From Allium sativum (lineage: Eukaryota; Streptophyta; Magnoliopsida; Asparagales; Amaryllidaceae), in NCBI GenBank assembly GCA_030737875.1, contig CM060915.1, forward strand, positions 634,944,786 to 635,008,785: a DNA stretch of 64,000 nt. The letters run 5' to 3'. The position numbers were made by a program, and so were the translations under genes. Positions 1 through 12,060 of the stretch are shown here, piece after piece (position 1 is the first letter of the stretch; the number at the start of each line of letters is the position of its first letter). Under the pieces are notes generated by a model. That model saw only the letters and a list, made by a program, of their open reading frames with translations, was not told where the DNA came from and did not search any database.

Positions 1-740
1 TATTTTCTGTTTTAAATAATCTAACTAATGTATGGAACTTATAATTTTTATATTTTGCACATACGATATCAGAATTTCGAGCGGTCTGATCCGTTAGGAT
101 CGTATGGACAAGAGCTACACATCAGAATTGGTTTGGAGTGGATTGGAGCTCATTTGAATTTATGGCAAAATAAAATGCCTAATGGAGCTATTGAACGTTT
201 ATCTTTATTTAACGATTAACGACAAAACTGAGTAAAACTCACTAACTCTGCCAGTTTATATTTTTATAAATATAATCTAGTATTAATAAATGATGATTGA
301 TTGCTCTGTGATGATTGATTGGTTGAATTGATAATTTAGTGGTTGAAATAATAGATAACGATATATATATGTATATCGTTAATTAAATATTGATTCTTTT
401 TATCAGTATTTCATATTGAAATGCAATCGATGTTATTTATATTGTTTAACATCTATGGATGTAGGAAAACAGGTTGGATGGATCCAACTAGATTCCTCAA
501 ATATTATTACTGTTTATTTTCATATATTGTGACATATGATGTGGTATCTTTTTTATGATTGATTTTGTATGTGTGGATGACACTGGCACTGTGATTTGGT
601 ATGTCTAAAATGCCATAAGTAGCACTAGGATATAAATGGGAATAATATATGTATAAAATCAAAGGAGTTTACAAAAGAAAATGTTTATAAAATCAAAGAA
701 TTTTATAAAAGAAATTATTTATAAAATCAAAGGATTTTAT

Positions 741-956
741 AAAAGGAATATTTATTTAGAAAATAAATAGAATTATAAAAGGAATATTTATTTAGAAAAT
801 AAATAGAATTATAAAAGGAATATTTATTTAGAAAATAAACAGAATTATAAAAGGAATATTTATTTCGAAAATAAATAGAATTATAAAAGAAATATTTATT
901 TGGAAAATAAATAGAATTATAAAAGGAAATATTTGGAAAATAAATAGAATAAAAAA
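741..956 (+). repeat. 36-bp tandem array in LARD-1 5' LTR
   Basis: AAAAGGAATATTTATTT-type units begin at 741, 777, 813, 849 and 885, exactly 36 bp apart, with a shortened sixth unit from 921. Each carries a TTTAGAAAATAAATAGAATT core. The matching array in the 3' LTR begins at 8270 and has four full units, so the copy number differs between the two LTRs. Confidence 0.9.
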
Positions 957-1494
957 GGAAATTTGATGAGATATAAAAGAACTATGAGATGATGGATTTA
1001 ATGGAGATTTTAAATACAAATTTGTTTTAACAGATAAATGGAAAACATTACTATTATAAGTAATGTTTTTTATAAATTAAGTAAAATAATTTATCATGGG
1101 ATAAATTGAATATATAAGTCTGAATTTATATAGAGGAGAAGAAATCGGTTTAACACAGATATTTTAAATACAAATTGAACTTACCATTTATAAAGGGAAT
1201 TATAAATGAGACTTTTAGTGTTAGAAATAAAAAGAAGATTTTGCATAATTAATTCTATAAATAGAAGTATAAATAGAGTTTGGAATAGGGGATATTATTT
1301 TTAAATGCGAAATCAAACTAAATTCATTATATAAAAGAAATATTATTCATATTCAATGTGAATAATGGATTAAAATAAATATTTTATAAATTAAAACATT
1401 TATAAGGAAATTTGGGTTTTGAAATAGGAATTCAAATGGGAATTTGAATGAGGTAGAAAATAGAGCTAATCAAATATTAGTTATTCGAGTAGAG

Positions 1495-1960
1495 TTAAAT
1501 CGAATATAAGTTATTCAGAGAGAGTTAATCGAATATAAGTTATTCGGAGAGAGTTAATCGAATATAAGTTATTCGAAGAGAGTTAATCGAATATTAGTTA
1601 TTCGAAGAGAGTTAATCGAATATAAGTTATTCGGAGAGAGTTAATCGAATATTAGCTTATTCGAAAGGGAGATATTGAATAGAGTTTATTCGAAAGGGTG
1701 TTATCAAAATAGGGTTATTCGAAATAGAGTTATCAAATAGAGTTATTCGAATATAGTTATTTGAAATAGAGTAATTAAATATAGTTATTTGAAATATAGT
1801 TATTCGAAATAGAGTTATCAAATATAGTTATTTGAAATATAGTTATTCGAAATAGAGTTATCAAATATAGTTATTCGAAATAGAGTTATCAAATATAGTT
1901 ATTTGAAATATAGTTATTCAAAATATAGTTATTCGAAATAGAGTTAATCGAATATTGGTT
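1495..1960 (+). repeat. 29-bp and 13/15-bp tandem arrays in LARD-1 5' LTR
   Basis: TTAATCGAA recurs at 1525, 1554, 1583, 1612 and 1641, a strict 29-bp period of the form GTTAATCGAATATAAGTTAT plus a purine tail. From about 1730 the pattern shifts to 15-bp (TATAGTTATTCGAAA) and 13-bp (TAGAGTTATCAAA) units that alternate in a higher-order pattern. Degenerate copies continue to about 2050. The two arrays share the GTTATTCGAA core and probably share an origin. Confidence 0.85.
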
Positions 1961-4170
1961 ATTCAGAAGAGAATTAATCGAATATGGGTTATTCGAAAGA
2001 GCATTAATCGAATATTGGTTATTCAATAGAGAGTTACCGAATAGAGATTTTTCGAAAAAGAGTTATACGTTGAAATTCGATTATATCGAATGTAGGGAAG
2101 TACTATTTACTTTCTGGTTTTTAAATCAAGATTTATTTATTTAATAAATTAATTAGTTATTATTTATTCAAATTAATGGATAAAAGTTATTTTTGAAGTT
2201 AGATATTTTGAAAGTAGGGATTATAACAGGATTATAACATTATCGTTATAACCAATGTTTTTATAAAAGAAATGGAATCATAATCCGAGTTCGAGCATTG
2301 CATAAGCAATGATTTGATAAGATGTTAAGAAACAGAGTTAAGGAATTTAGAAACTAACTTAAGAGTAGTTATGTTGAACAGCTTTCTGGGTATTTATCAG
2401 ATGTTGGTTTCAACCTTCGGGGTTGATATTCACGGAATTGTTCTCTTACTAGTTTACAGTTAGATGCTGATAGATGTAGTGATGCGTGGATAAGGAATGG
2501 AAATGTTTTCCAATAATAACGATTATTTTCTTGATTTAGAAAATAAGAATTTCTGAATATATATGGAAACGAAAAATGGGAAAATGAATAAATTAGTGAC
2601 AAATTAATTTAAAGGAAAAAATGTTGATTGATGATTGATCGATAAAATTTCCATTTGGAAATAAGATTATTGTGTGTATGGATGTTTTCCTTTGATAGTT
2701 AAATAACCGACTATCAAAGTTTTGACCATTTTTCCGTCGTCAAAACTAAGAGACTGGGATAATATTTATTATCTGAAAACCACTCTGTATGGGCATTAGT
2801 GTTGCAAATCAAATATGATGATGATAATTGAAGACGGAGTTATGCAAGGGCTGTTCTGGAGATCCTATGTAGAAACTTCATAAGATCGATTTAAAGAATA
2901 GTGCCTTCGGTTTGTCCAGTCCTATGACAACCTGTATGGACGAATTTCTGACAGAGTATATTTGATAGATCGCATAAGTTGATCTCTTCAAACATATTTA
3001 CATTTGGTGGCGGAGAAATTCGCTTCTCTTAGTTGTATACCCATGGTATTTTTGGAGAAATCAATTTGTGATTTGGCGGGTATGAAAATGTAATATTCAA
3101 AGTAAATAAAGGTGTGATCTGTTAGAGATAAGCGTGACCTCAAGCCTCACAACCAGGAAATGGTATGAAATAGGCTAGGTCGCATGGCTAAGTGGTTAGC
3201 TGCCAATTAGGGTGTATTGCCACCTGATCTAGAGAAATTTCATTTACTTCTTTAACCTATTTTGAATCTGTCCCTTTCGGGAAATGGCTGCTGATCCCAA
3301 TAGTTGGTGATAATACATTCGGTACACTCAAGCGAAATGATTGACCGATTATGTTTATCCTGAGTTACAAATTGTTCTTGTTGAAACCGGTGTATTCCTC
3401 TCCAGAGATACACTATCGAAAGGTGGTCCCATACCTTGCCAGTTGGTATTCGTTACCCAATAAGTTCCCATGGTTTTTGATTATATATTATGTATGTGGA
3501 ACGTGAAATGAAAGCGTTCTGCTAATGATTATTTAGTTGTGGTTGATAGACACTTCTATAATATCAAATTATGTTTTGATATAAAGTTTATCATATCTTT
3601 CAAAAGGATTTTTGAAAGTCAAATCAAGTGTTTTGGATTATCATAAGGGAAAAACCCGTTCCATGTTATACGGCGTGGTCTTATGAGATATCATTTATTT
3701 TCTCAAATTGTTTTAAATTGTTTTACTCACACCAGTCCCATGACTGACCCAGAGTTTATTTCGTTTTGTTTTCCCTAAACTCTTAGGTGCCCAATTTTAT
3801 ATGGGCAGTCAAGAAGTCGGGATTTTATAGATACACTGAGAGCTAGGAGCATGAGGGTTCAGAATTATATAGCAATTATTTATTTCTGCTGTGTTACAAG
3901 TGCTGTACTTTGATAATAGTGTTGTTTATTCAAGTACAGATTTGTATTTCAAAGTTATATTATATAGTATATTTATTTCGTTCCGCTGTGAGATTCGTGT
4001 TTACTCTGATATTGTATGTTCTTCTTCTTCTTCTTATATTCTAATTTTCTATCTTATCTATTCTCACCTCTAACTTCTTTCTATTAACTATCCGATATTT
4101 ACGATTCCTGAATAGTCGACATTGAGTTTATGTCGATTACCAAGGTCGCGAATTCCCCGGGTCGTTACAG

Positions 4171-4182
4171 TGGTATCAGAGC
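4171..4182 (+). other. Primer-binding site, LARD-1
   Basis: TGGTATCAGAGC follows the LTR end by one base. It is complementary to the 3' end of plant initiator tRNA-Met, the usual primer of Ty3/gypsy chromoviruses. Confidence 0.9.
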
Positions 4183-5775
4183 TGAAGGTTTAGTGATTAC
4201 CTTGGCTTTGTGGTGTGACTCAGCAGAGATAGGGTTAGTAACACCCTAGATTGAGCTGAGTGTATATATATGAGCGCGTATTTTTTATTTGATACAAAAA
4301 TGGTTTTATACCGTGGAGATTTATTGGTTGAGTTGTTTATGGGTTCTGGTCGATTAGTTTGATCCACTGTATCGGTAGGAGTTTATAAACGCTCGAATAT
4401 GATGAACCAACACTGTATGTTTTGAAAAGAGGGTAAACGAAATAATTTTACCCAAATTATATTTTGATATAAAAATTATTAATATTGGAATGATTATAAT
4501 ATATTGGATATATTGGTTGTTATTATAATCGAGTAAGATTATAAATTAAATGGTTATGTAAATAACCAACCAGGATTCATATAAGTGTAATATATGAAAT
4601 CAAATGGATTGAATATGAAATTTAAATTAGAATTGGAATTAAAATTCCTAAAAATTGAATAAGTGTTTGTAAATGAATCTGGATTTAAATATAAGGAAAT
4701 TTTAAAATCCTGGGAGATTTTAAATTATTTTACAAGCATTGTGAAAGATATTTTGAAATAATTTCAAGACGGAAATGATAAATAAATGGTTTTGGAAAAG
4801 TGATATAGTATTGAACCCACTTCAATCGCTAGAAAATAACCCTGATGATGCTGTCCACCTCATCAGTGTTCATTTTTGAGTTTGTAAGTGACGACGGATA
4901 ACTAGCAAAGATTTTGTTTTCGAATTATTTCGGGAAAGCAAGTTGTTTTGGATTCTAAAAAGGAAAGTTTGATTTTTGATATGGTAAACTGTTTAAAACT
5001 CCGAGAAACAGATTGTTTGAATTAAAACAAATTAAAAAGGGTTTTGTGAAAACAAATTGAAAATTTTTTAAAGCCAGGAAAGTGGAAACTGTATAGAAAT
5101 GGAGTAATATAGAGTAAAATTTGAACTTGGTATATAATTGGACTCGGTTGAGTAAGTGGATTGATTTTTGAAATAAAAATCAGAATTGTGATTTTGGGAT
5201 GAAGATAACTGATTAGAGCAATTAATTAGTTAATGAAATATGTGGATAGAACTTAACGAGGTTAAATGAGCTAAATTGATGAGTTAGGAGTTTGGAATCG
5301 AGAATGGAACTCGAGTTTGAAATGGAATTTGGCTGGGGTATAAGCGAATAATTGTGTTAAGAATGAATTGATTGGAGATTGATTGGGATGACATTGGTAT
5401 ATGCTGAATTGGTATAGGATGGAAAGGATAGAATGATATGCCCAACAAAAAGGTACTTTATATTTTATATGAATATGAGATTTTTGAGCTGAATTGGCAA
5501 GCCGCTTGGCTGCTTGATTTTCTTTTGGATTGGAGAAGCCCTAGAGGCGAGTTGTAGTTGTACCGATTGAGCCGTACAAAGGAGACGCTGTGAAAATTTC
5601 GGGTGTTAGAAAATTTTCAGGATTTTTTAAAATTTTAGTTATTTTGAATGAATTAATATTTAATTTAAATTCAATTGGTTTACTTAAAACTGAAATTAAT
5701 AAGTAAAAAAATAATTTTTACTCAGTCAATAGGGTTTGTTTTCTGCTTTAGCAATTTCGAGGATGAAATTATTTT
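4183..5775 (+). other. Non-coding interior of LARD-1
   Basis: About 1.6 kb of A+T-rich sequence between primer site and purine tract. No open frame above about 60 codons lies on the element's strand, and no retroelement protein motif was found in any frame. The first part, an AGAGATAGGGTTAGTAACA block near 4225, is similar to the start of the LARD-C interior (minus strand near 55170), which supports one family. It may carry packaging signals; none can be shown. Confidence 0.7.
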
Positions 5776-5788
5776 AAGGGGGGAAGAA
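5776..5788 (+). other. Polypurine tract, LARD-1
   Basis: AAGGGGGGAAGAA lies immediately before the 3' LTR, where plus-strand DNA priming is expected. Upstream, 5756-5770 reads TTCGAGGATGAAATT, the block seen in the same place in chromoviruses A (TTCGGGGACGAAATT) and B. Confidence 0.9.
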
Positions 5789-6856
5789 TGTGACGACCCG
5801 TATTTTTACGGTATAATAATTAATTTATTTAATTATTTAAATAGTGATTTAGAGATTTAAATTGTTGGTTTAGTTAAATAATATTTAGATTAATATTAAT
5901 AATCGAATAATATATTTAACTCTGAAATAGTCGGAAATAGCTGAATTCACAATATTGTGTGAATTGGATTATTTACAATATATAATTCAGTTTAGAGTTT
6001 AATTATAATAACGTATATATTTAATAAATGGTGTTCGAATATATAAATTATATTATAATTATAATCGAGCTTGAAATGGCGCGGCAGTTCGTATTTTGGC
6101 AATTCGACATTTAAACGAATATACAGAATCCGTCTTAAGTCGGATTTCTGTGAAAGAAGAAACGTTCGGAGCTGGTGAAGTATATTTTTCTAACGGAAGA
6201 GAAAAGTCGAGATTTCGTCATGTAGATTGTGAGTTGGGTCCAAATCAAATTTTCGAAAAGTCGGTATGGAATTCCTTTATAATTTATAGCAATTTATTTA
6301 AATTATAAAGGGATTTTTAATATAAATTGAATATCGATTTAATCTGCGATTTTGAAATATGGAGTTATAAATCCAGATATGTATATTTTGGAGCTAGATA
6401 ATATTCTATGTGAATATATAAGATAATATTTATTTATAAAAAATAAATTTAATTATTTTTAAATATTAATATTTAAATGGGTTTATTTAGAGCTTTAAAA
6501 ATAGCCATTTTTGCAAACTACCTCTATTTTCGACGAAATTAATTTTGTTGATCCAGGATATTAAATTATTGTTAGATTCCAATTTCCATGATTTTTGGAG
6601 TCAGTATGTGGCCGTATGGAATTTTAAGGTCAAAAACTATCACTAATTTGACTTTAAAAATACGCTGTGTGAGCAAATGGACTCGAAATTCGACGAAACA
6701 AGTTTCTTTAGGTCCGTAGTGTCAAAATATAGATGTGTGTCCATTTTCGTCGTATTTGGATATTATATGTGATCATAGGAATTTTTAATGATAATTTTCA
6801 ACAGCGTTGGAATAAAACAAAATTAAATAATTAATATTAAATTATTTAAATTTTCC

Positions 6857-6864
6857 TATAAATA
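6857..6864 (+). promoter_or_regulatory. TATA box of LARD-1 LTR promoter
   Basis: TATAAATA in a strongly A+T-rich U3, followed after about 30 bases by a pyrimidine-rich leader that looks like a plant transcription start region. It is the best TATA candidate in the first 2 kb of the LTR. Transcription itself is inferred. Confidence 0.6.
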
Positions 6865-8269
6865 CTTTTCCATTCTCCTAAACCCAAATTTACAGTTCCT
6901 CTAGTCAATAAAAATTCTACCGTCACTTTTTCCTCTGTTCTTCAACAAGACGTGAAAATTTTCTTCCTTGTAAAATTCTTAGAGCTCAAAACAAAAATCT
7001 ACAAATCAGCAAATAAATTTCATGATGTTCGTCATGAAAAGAGCTTCATTTCTATATAGAAATTGTTGTGTGCGATTTACGTTTAAGAAGTCAATAGTCA
7101 AGAGCGAACACTAGGGTTCGGCTATGAGAAATGTATGGACTTCTATGGATGATTTGGATATGATATTTGAAATGGTGGTTGGATTTAGCATGTATCGGCA
7201 AAGTTCTGGGTATTTGCATGGTGATTGAGGTCGCGTTCCTATAGACCGGCGCTGGAAGAACGCAAATGTGAAGAGGCACATGAGATTTGTAAAATGGTGA
7301 TAAGAAGGAGGAGACTGAGAAGGGGAATGGAGCTTTAGAAGTGGATTTAGTGAAGTAACGAATTAGGGAGGATGATATAGAGTTCGATTATGGTATTTTT
7401 ACTGGAGTAGGAGGACGCGAATTTATTGGGGAAGAAGGACTGTTCATGCAGGCTAACAGGAGTGGGCCGGAGCTTTTAAATGGGTAAAGCCCAAAATGAA
7501 AATGTATTTTATGTTTTAAATAATCTAACTAATGTATGGAATTTGTAATTTTTATATTTTGCACATACAATATCAGAATTTCGAGCGGTCTAATCCATTG
7601 GGATCGTATGGACGAGAGCTACGCATCAGAACTGGTTTGGTATGGATTGGAGCTCATTTGAATTTATGGCAAAATAAAATGCCTGAACGGAGCTATTGAA
7701 CATTTATCGTTATCTAACGATTAACGACAAAAGTGAGTAATACTCACTAACTCTGCCAGTTAATATTTTTTATAAATATAATCTAGTATTAATAAATGAT
7801 GGTTGATTGCTGTGTGATGATTGTTTGGTTGAATTGTTGATTTAGAGATTGAAATTATAGATAACGATATATATATATATATCGTTAATCAAATATTGAT
7901 TCTGTTTATCAGAATATTTCATATTGAAATGAAATCGATGTTATTTATATTGTTTAACATCTGTAGATGCAGGGAAACCGGTTGAAGGGATCCACTGGGT
8001 TCCTCAAATATTATTAATGTTTATTTTCATATATTGTGATATATGATGTGATATATTTTCTGTAATTGATTTTTCATGTGTGAGTGACACTGGCACTGTG
8101 ATTTGGTATTTCTAAAATACTACAAGTAATACTGGGATGTAAAATGGGAATTTTCAAAGTGTATATTGAAATAATATATTTATAAAATCAAAGGATTTTA
8201 CAAAAGAAATTATTTATAAAATCAAAGAATATTATAAAAGAAATTATTTATAAAATCAAAGGATTTTAT

Positions 8270-8440
8270 AAAAGGAATATTTATTTATAAAATAAATAGA
8301 ATTACAAAAGGATTATTTATTTAGAAAATAAATAGAATTATAAAAGTAATATTTATTTAGAAAAGAAATAGAATTATAAAAGAAATGTTTATTTGGAAAA
8401 TAAATAGAATTATAAAAGCAAATATTTGGAAAATAAATAG
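8270..8440 (+). repeat. 36-bp tandem array in LARD-1 3' LTR
   Basis: Units begin at 8270, 8306, 8342 and 8378, with a partial at 8414. It is the counterpart of the five-unit array at 741, with substitutions between copies and one unit fewer. Confidence 0.88.
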
Positions 8441-8959
8441 AATAAAAAAGGAAATTTGGTGAGATATAAAAGAACTATGAGATGATGGATTTAAAGGAGA
8501 TTTTTAAATAAAAATCTGTTTTAATAGATAAATGGAGAAGATTAATTTATAAGTAATATTTTTTTATACATTAAGTAAAATAATTTATCATGGGATAAAT
8601 TGAATTTATAAGTCTGAATTTATGTAGAGGAGTAGAAATCGATTTTTAACACCAGTATTTTAAATAGAAATTGAACTTACCATTTATAAAGGCAATTATA
8701 AATGAGACTTTTAGTGTTAGAAGTAAAAAGGAGATTTTGCATAATTAATTCTATAAATAGAACTATAAATAGAATTTGGAACAGGGGATATTATTTTTAA
8801 ATGCGAAATCAAACTGAATTCATTATATAAAAGAAATACTATTCACATTCAATGTGAATAATGGATTAAAATAAATATTTTATAAATTAAAACTTTTATA
8901 AGGAAATTCAGGTTTTGAAATAGGAACGCAAATGCGAATTTGAATGAGATAGTAAATGG

Positions 8960-9600
8960 AGCTAATCGAATATTAGTTATTCGAGTAGAGTTAAATCGAA
9001 TATAAGTTATTCGAAGAGAGATAATCGAATGTTAGTTATTCAGAGAGAGTAAATCGAATATAAATTATTCAAAGAGAGTTAATCGAATATTAGTTATTCA
9101 AAGAAGTTAACCGAATATAAGTTATTCGAAGAGGCTTAATCAAATATTAGCTTATTCGAAAGGGAGTTATCATTATCGAAATAGAGTTATTTAAAATAGA
9201 GTTATCAAATAGAGTTATTCGAATTTAGTTATTCGAAATAGAGTTATTAAATACAGTTATTTGAAATATAGTTATTCGAAATAGAGTTATCAAATATAGT
9301 TATTTGAAATATAGTTATTCGAAATAGAGTTATCAAATATAGTTATTCGAAATAGAGTTATCAAATATAATTATTTGAAATATAGTTATTCAAAATATAG
9401 TTATTCAAAATAGAGTTATTTGAAATGGGGTTATCAAATAGAGTTATTCGAATCGAGTTATTCGAAAGGGAGTTAATTGAATACATGTTATAGGAAGAGA
9501 GTTAATCGAATACTGGTTATTCGAAAGAGAATTGATCGAATATTGGTTATTCGTAAGAGCGTTAATCGAATATTGGTTATTCGAAAGAGAGTGATACATT
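8960..9600 (+). repeat. 29-bp and short-period tandem arrays in LARD-1 3' LTR
   Basis: Counterpart of 1480-2060, built from AATCGAATATAAGTTATTC and ATAGTTATTCGAAATAGAG units. The units are more degenerate than in the 5' LTR and the order of sub-units differs, as expected when arrays change length independently after insertion. Confidence 0.8.
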
Positions 9601-11594
9601 GAAATTCGATTATATCGAATGTAGGAAAGTACTATTTACTTTCCAGTTTTTAAATCAAGATTTATTTATTTAATAAATTAATTAATTATTATTCATTTAA
9701 ATTAATGAATAAAAGTTATATTTGAAGTTAGATATTTCGAAAGTAGGGATTATAACATTATCGTTAACCAATGTTTTTATAAAAGAAATGGAATCGTAAA
9801 CCGAATCCGAGCGTTGCATAAGCAATGATTTGATAAGGAGTTAAGAAACAGAGTTGACGAAATTAGAAACTGACTGAAGATTAGTTATGTTGAACAGCTT
9901 TTTGGGTATTGATCTGATGTTGGTTTCGATCTTCGGGGTTGATATTCATGGAATTGTTCTCTTACTAGTTTACAGTTAGATACTGATAGATGTAGTGATG
10001 CGTGGGTAAGGAATGGAAATGTTTTCCAATAATAACGATTATTTTCTAGATTTTGAAAAATAAGAATTTCTGAATATATATGGAGACGGAAAATGGGAAA
10101 ATGAATAAATAATGATAAATTAATTTAAAGGAAAAAAATGTTGATTGATGATTGATCGATAAAATTTCCATTTGGAAATAAGATCGCTGTGTGTATGGAT
10201 GTTTTCCTTTGATAGTTAAATAACCGACTATCAAAGTTTTGACCATTTTTCCGTCGTTAAAATGGAGTGACCGGGATCAGATTTATTTTCTGAAAACCAC
10301 TCCATATGGGCATTAGTATTGCGAATCAAATATGATAATGATAATTGAAGATGGAGTTGTGCAAGGGATGTTTTGGCGATCCTAGGTAGAAATTGCCTAA
10401 GATGGATTTAAAGAATAGTGTCTTCGGTTTGTCCAGTCCCAGGACAACCTATATAGAAGAATGTCTGACAGAGTATATTTAATAGATCGCATAAGTTGAT
10501 ATCTTCAAACGTTTTTACGTTTGGTGGCGGAGGAATTCGTTTCTCTTAGCTGTATACTGTGGTATTTTTGAAAAAATCAATTTGTGATTTGACAGGTATG
10601 ACAATGTGTCATTCAAAGTAAATAGGTGTGATCTGTTAGAGATACGCGTGGCCACCTGATCTAGAGAAATTTCATTTACTTCTTTAACCTATTTCGATGT
10701 TGTCCCTTTTGGGAAACGGTTGCTGATCCCAACAGTTGGTGGTAATACATTCGGTACACTCAAGCGAAATGAGTGACCGGTCATGTTTAGCCTGGGTTAC
10801 ATGATGTTCTTATTGAACCCGGTGTATTCCTCGCTAGAGATACTGTCGGAAGGTTGTCCCATACCTTTCCAGTTGGAATTCATTACCCAATACACGCCCA
10901 CGGTTTTTGATTATATATTATGTATGTGGAACGTGAGATAAAAGCGTTCTGCTAATAATTATTTAGTTGTAATTGATAGACAGTTTTATAATATCAAATT
11001 ATGTTTTGATATAAAGACTATCGTTTCTTTCAAAAGGATTTTTGAAATTCAAATCAAGTGTTTTGGATTTTCACATGGGGAAAACCCGTTTCGTGTTATA
11101 CGGTGTGGTCTTATGAGATATCGTTTATTTTCTCAAACTATTTTATATTGTTTTACTCACACTTGTCCCATGACTGACCCAGAGTATATTTCGTTTTGTT
11201 TTCCCTAAACTCTTGGGTGCCCAATTTTGTACTGGCAGTCAAGTAGTCGGGATTTTATAGATATACCGAGAGTTTGGAGCAGGAGGCTTCAGGATTACAT
11301 AGCAATTATTTATTTCTGCTGTGTTATAAGTGTTGTACTTTGATAATAGTATTGTATATTCAAGTATAGATTTGTATTTCAAAGTTATGTTATATAGTAT
11401 ATTTATCTCATTCTGCTATGAGATTCGTGTTTAGTTTGATATTGCATGTTCTTCTTCTTCTATTCTAATTTTCTATCTTATCTATTCTCACCCTCTAACT
11501 TCTTTCTGTTAGCTATCCAGTATCTACGATGCTTGAATAGTCGGCATTTAGTTTATGTCAATTACCAAAGTCGCAAACTTCCCTGGTTGTTACA

Positions 11595-12060
11595 TTCTCC
11601 TTCTCCCCTTCTCCAACCTCACCAAACCCATTCATTTTTGGAAGCTCACTCACAGCGAGGTCTTTATAAATCAATGATGTTTGCGCCAGTCAAGGTCTCC
11701 TCCCCAATCGCCTCGAAGCGGCAACCCGATGGCGAGGGAACAAGGGCCACAACGTTGACGATTAATGCTCGAACAAAAGCATGGAAGTGGATGAAATTAG
11801 TGAATAAATCGCAAGGGAAATCAAGTTACATGAAATTATTAACCCATCTATAAATTTGATTCAAGTAATTGGAAGGAGTTTCAAAGATTTGGGGAATTAG
11901 GCTTTTTCGCTCGAGATTTTGGGAAAAACGGAAATGAAAGAGAGAAATGAAAAACAAAGAGCAGGTAAATATATATGCGTATAAAAGGGCTCTTCGTGTT
12001 CCAACCCGAACAGAAAGCAAGCCCAAGGCTATTTAGCCCATTGGCGCAGCGATGTTTGAA
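11595..12060 (-). other. Low-copy-looking segment; possible 5' end of a host gene cut by LARD-1
   Basis: This stretch is less A+T-rich than its neighbours and resembles no element here. Read on the minus strand from about 12045 it shows TGGGCT-type motifs, a TTTTATACGC-type A+T box near 11980, a CT-rich leader, and later an ATG near 11637 opening a short frame rich in Gly and Glu. That frame runs straight into the LARD-1 LTR end at 11594. This fits a plant promoter and first exon cut by the insertion, but no product can be named and the frame is very short. It could equally be the interior of a decayed repeat. The longest plus-strand frame (to 11853) starts inside the LTR and is not credible. 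Confidence 0.3.

Larger units (their letters stand above)
1..4169 (+). repeat. LARD-1 5' LTR (3' portion only)
   Basis: This stretch aligns almost throughout with 7507-11594, with scattered substitutions and small indels, so the insertion is not recent. Its U3 and TATA region lie before the window. It holds a 36-bp array (741-920), a 29-bp array (about 1495-1670), a short-period TTATTCGAA array (about 1730-1960), a CTT microsatellite near 4019-4034 and a U5 stem-loop (3747-3788). It ends GTCGTTACA at 4169. The short open frames in it are chance products of A+T-rich repeats. Confidence 0.85.
1..11594 (+). mobile_element. LARD-1: non-autonomous giant-LTR retrotransposon, 5'-truncated by the window
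   Basis: Two long direct repeats, 1-4169 and 7507-11594, flank a short unique part and are the visible 5' LTR and the matching part of the 3' LTR. Directly after the first comes a primer site matching initiator tRNA-Met. Directly before the second (true start 5789) comes a purine tract. LTR ends are TGTGACGACCC and GGGTCGTTACA, imperfect inverted repeats. The complete 3' LTR is 5806 bp and the interior only 1619 bp, with no gag, protease, RT or integrase in any frame. This is the layout of a LARD (large retrotransposon derivative), though with LTRs longer and an interior shorter than usual. The purine-tract context (an AATTTCGAGGATGAAATTA block, then AAGGGGGGAAGAA) resembles that of chromovirus A here, so a Tekay/Del-like autonomous partner is inferred. 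The 5' target duplication lies outside the window; the 3' flank begins TTCTC. Confidence 0.85.
5789..11594 (+). repeat. LARD-1 3' LTR, complete, 5806 bp
   Basis: It starts TGTGACGACCC at 5789 after the purine tract and ends GGTTGTTACA at 11594. A TATAAATA box lies at 6857-6864, so U3 is about 1.1 kb and R plus U5 about 4.7 kb. The part from 7507 matches the 5' LTR. It contains a four-copy 36-bp array (8270-8413), a degraded 29-bp and short-period array (about 8960-9600) and the U5 stem-loop (11177-11217). No coding capacity was recognised. Confidence 0.85.

Noticed and set aside
1490..2060. CRISPR-like regular repeats
   Set aside because: The repeats are contiguous or near-contiguous A+T-rich tandem units without unique spacers, within an LTR of a plant element.
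2369..2602. 77-codon minus-strand frame in the LARD-1 LTR
   Set aside because: Not kept open in the matching part of the 3' LTR and without motifs.
11446..11853. 135-codon plus-strand open frame
   Set aside because: It begins in the LARD-1 LTR, crosses the element border and has no recognisable motif.
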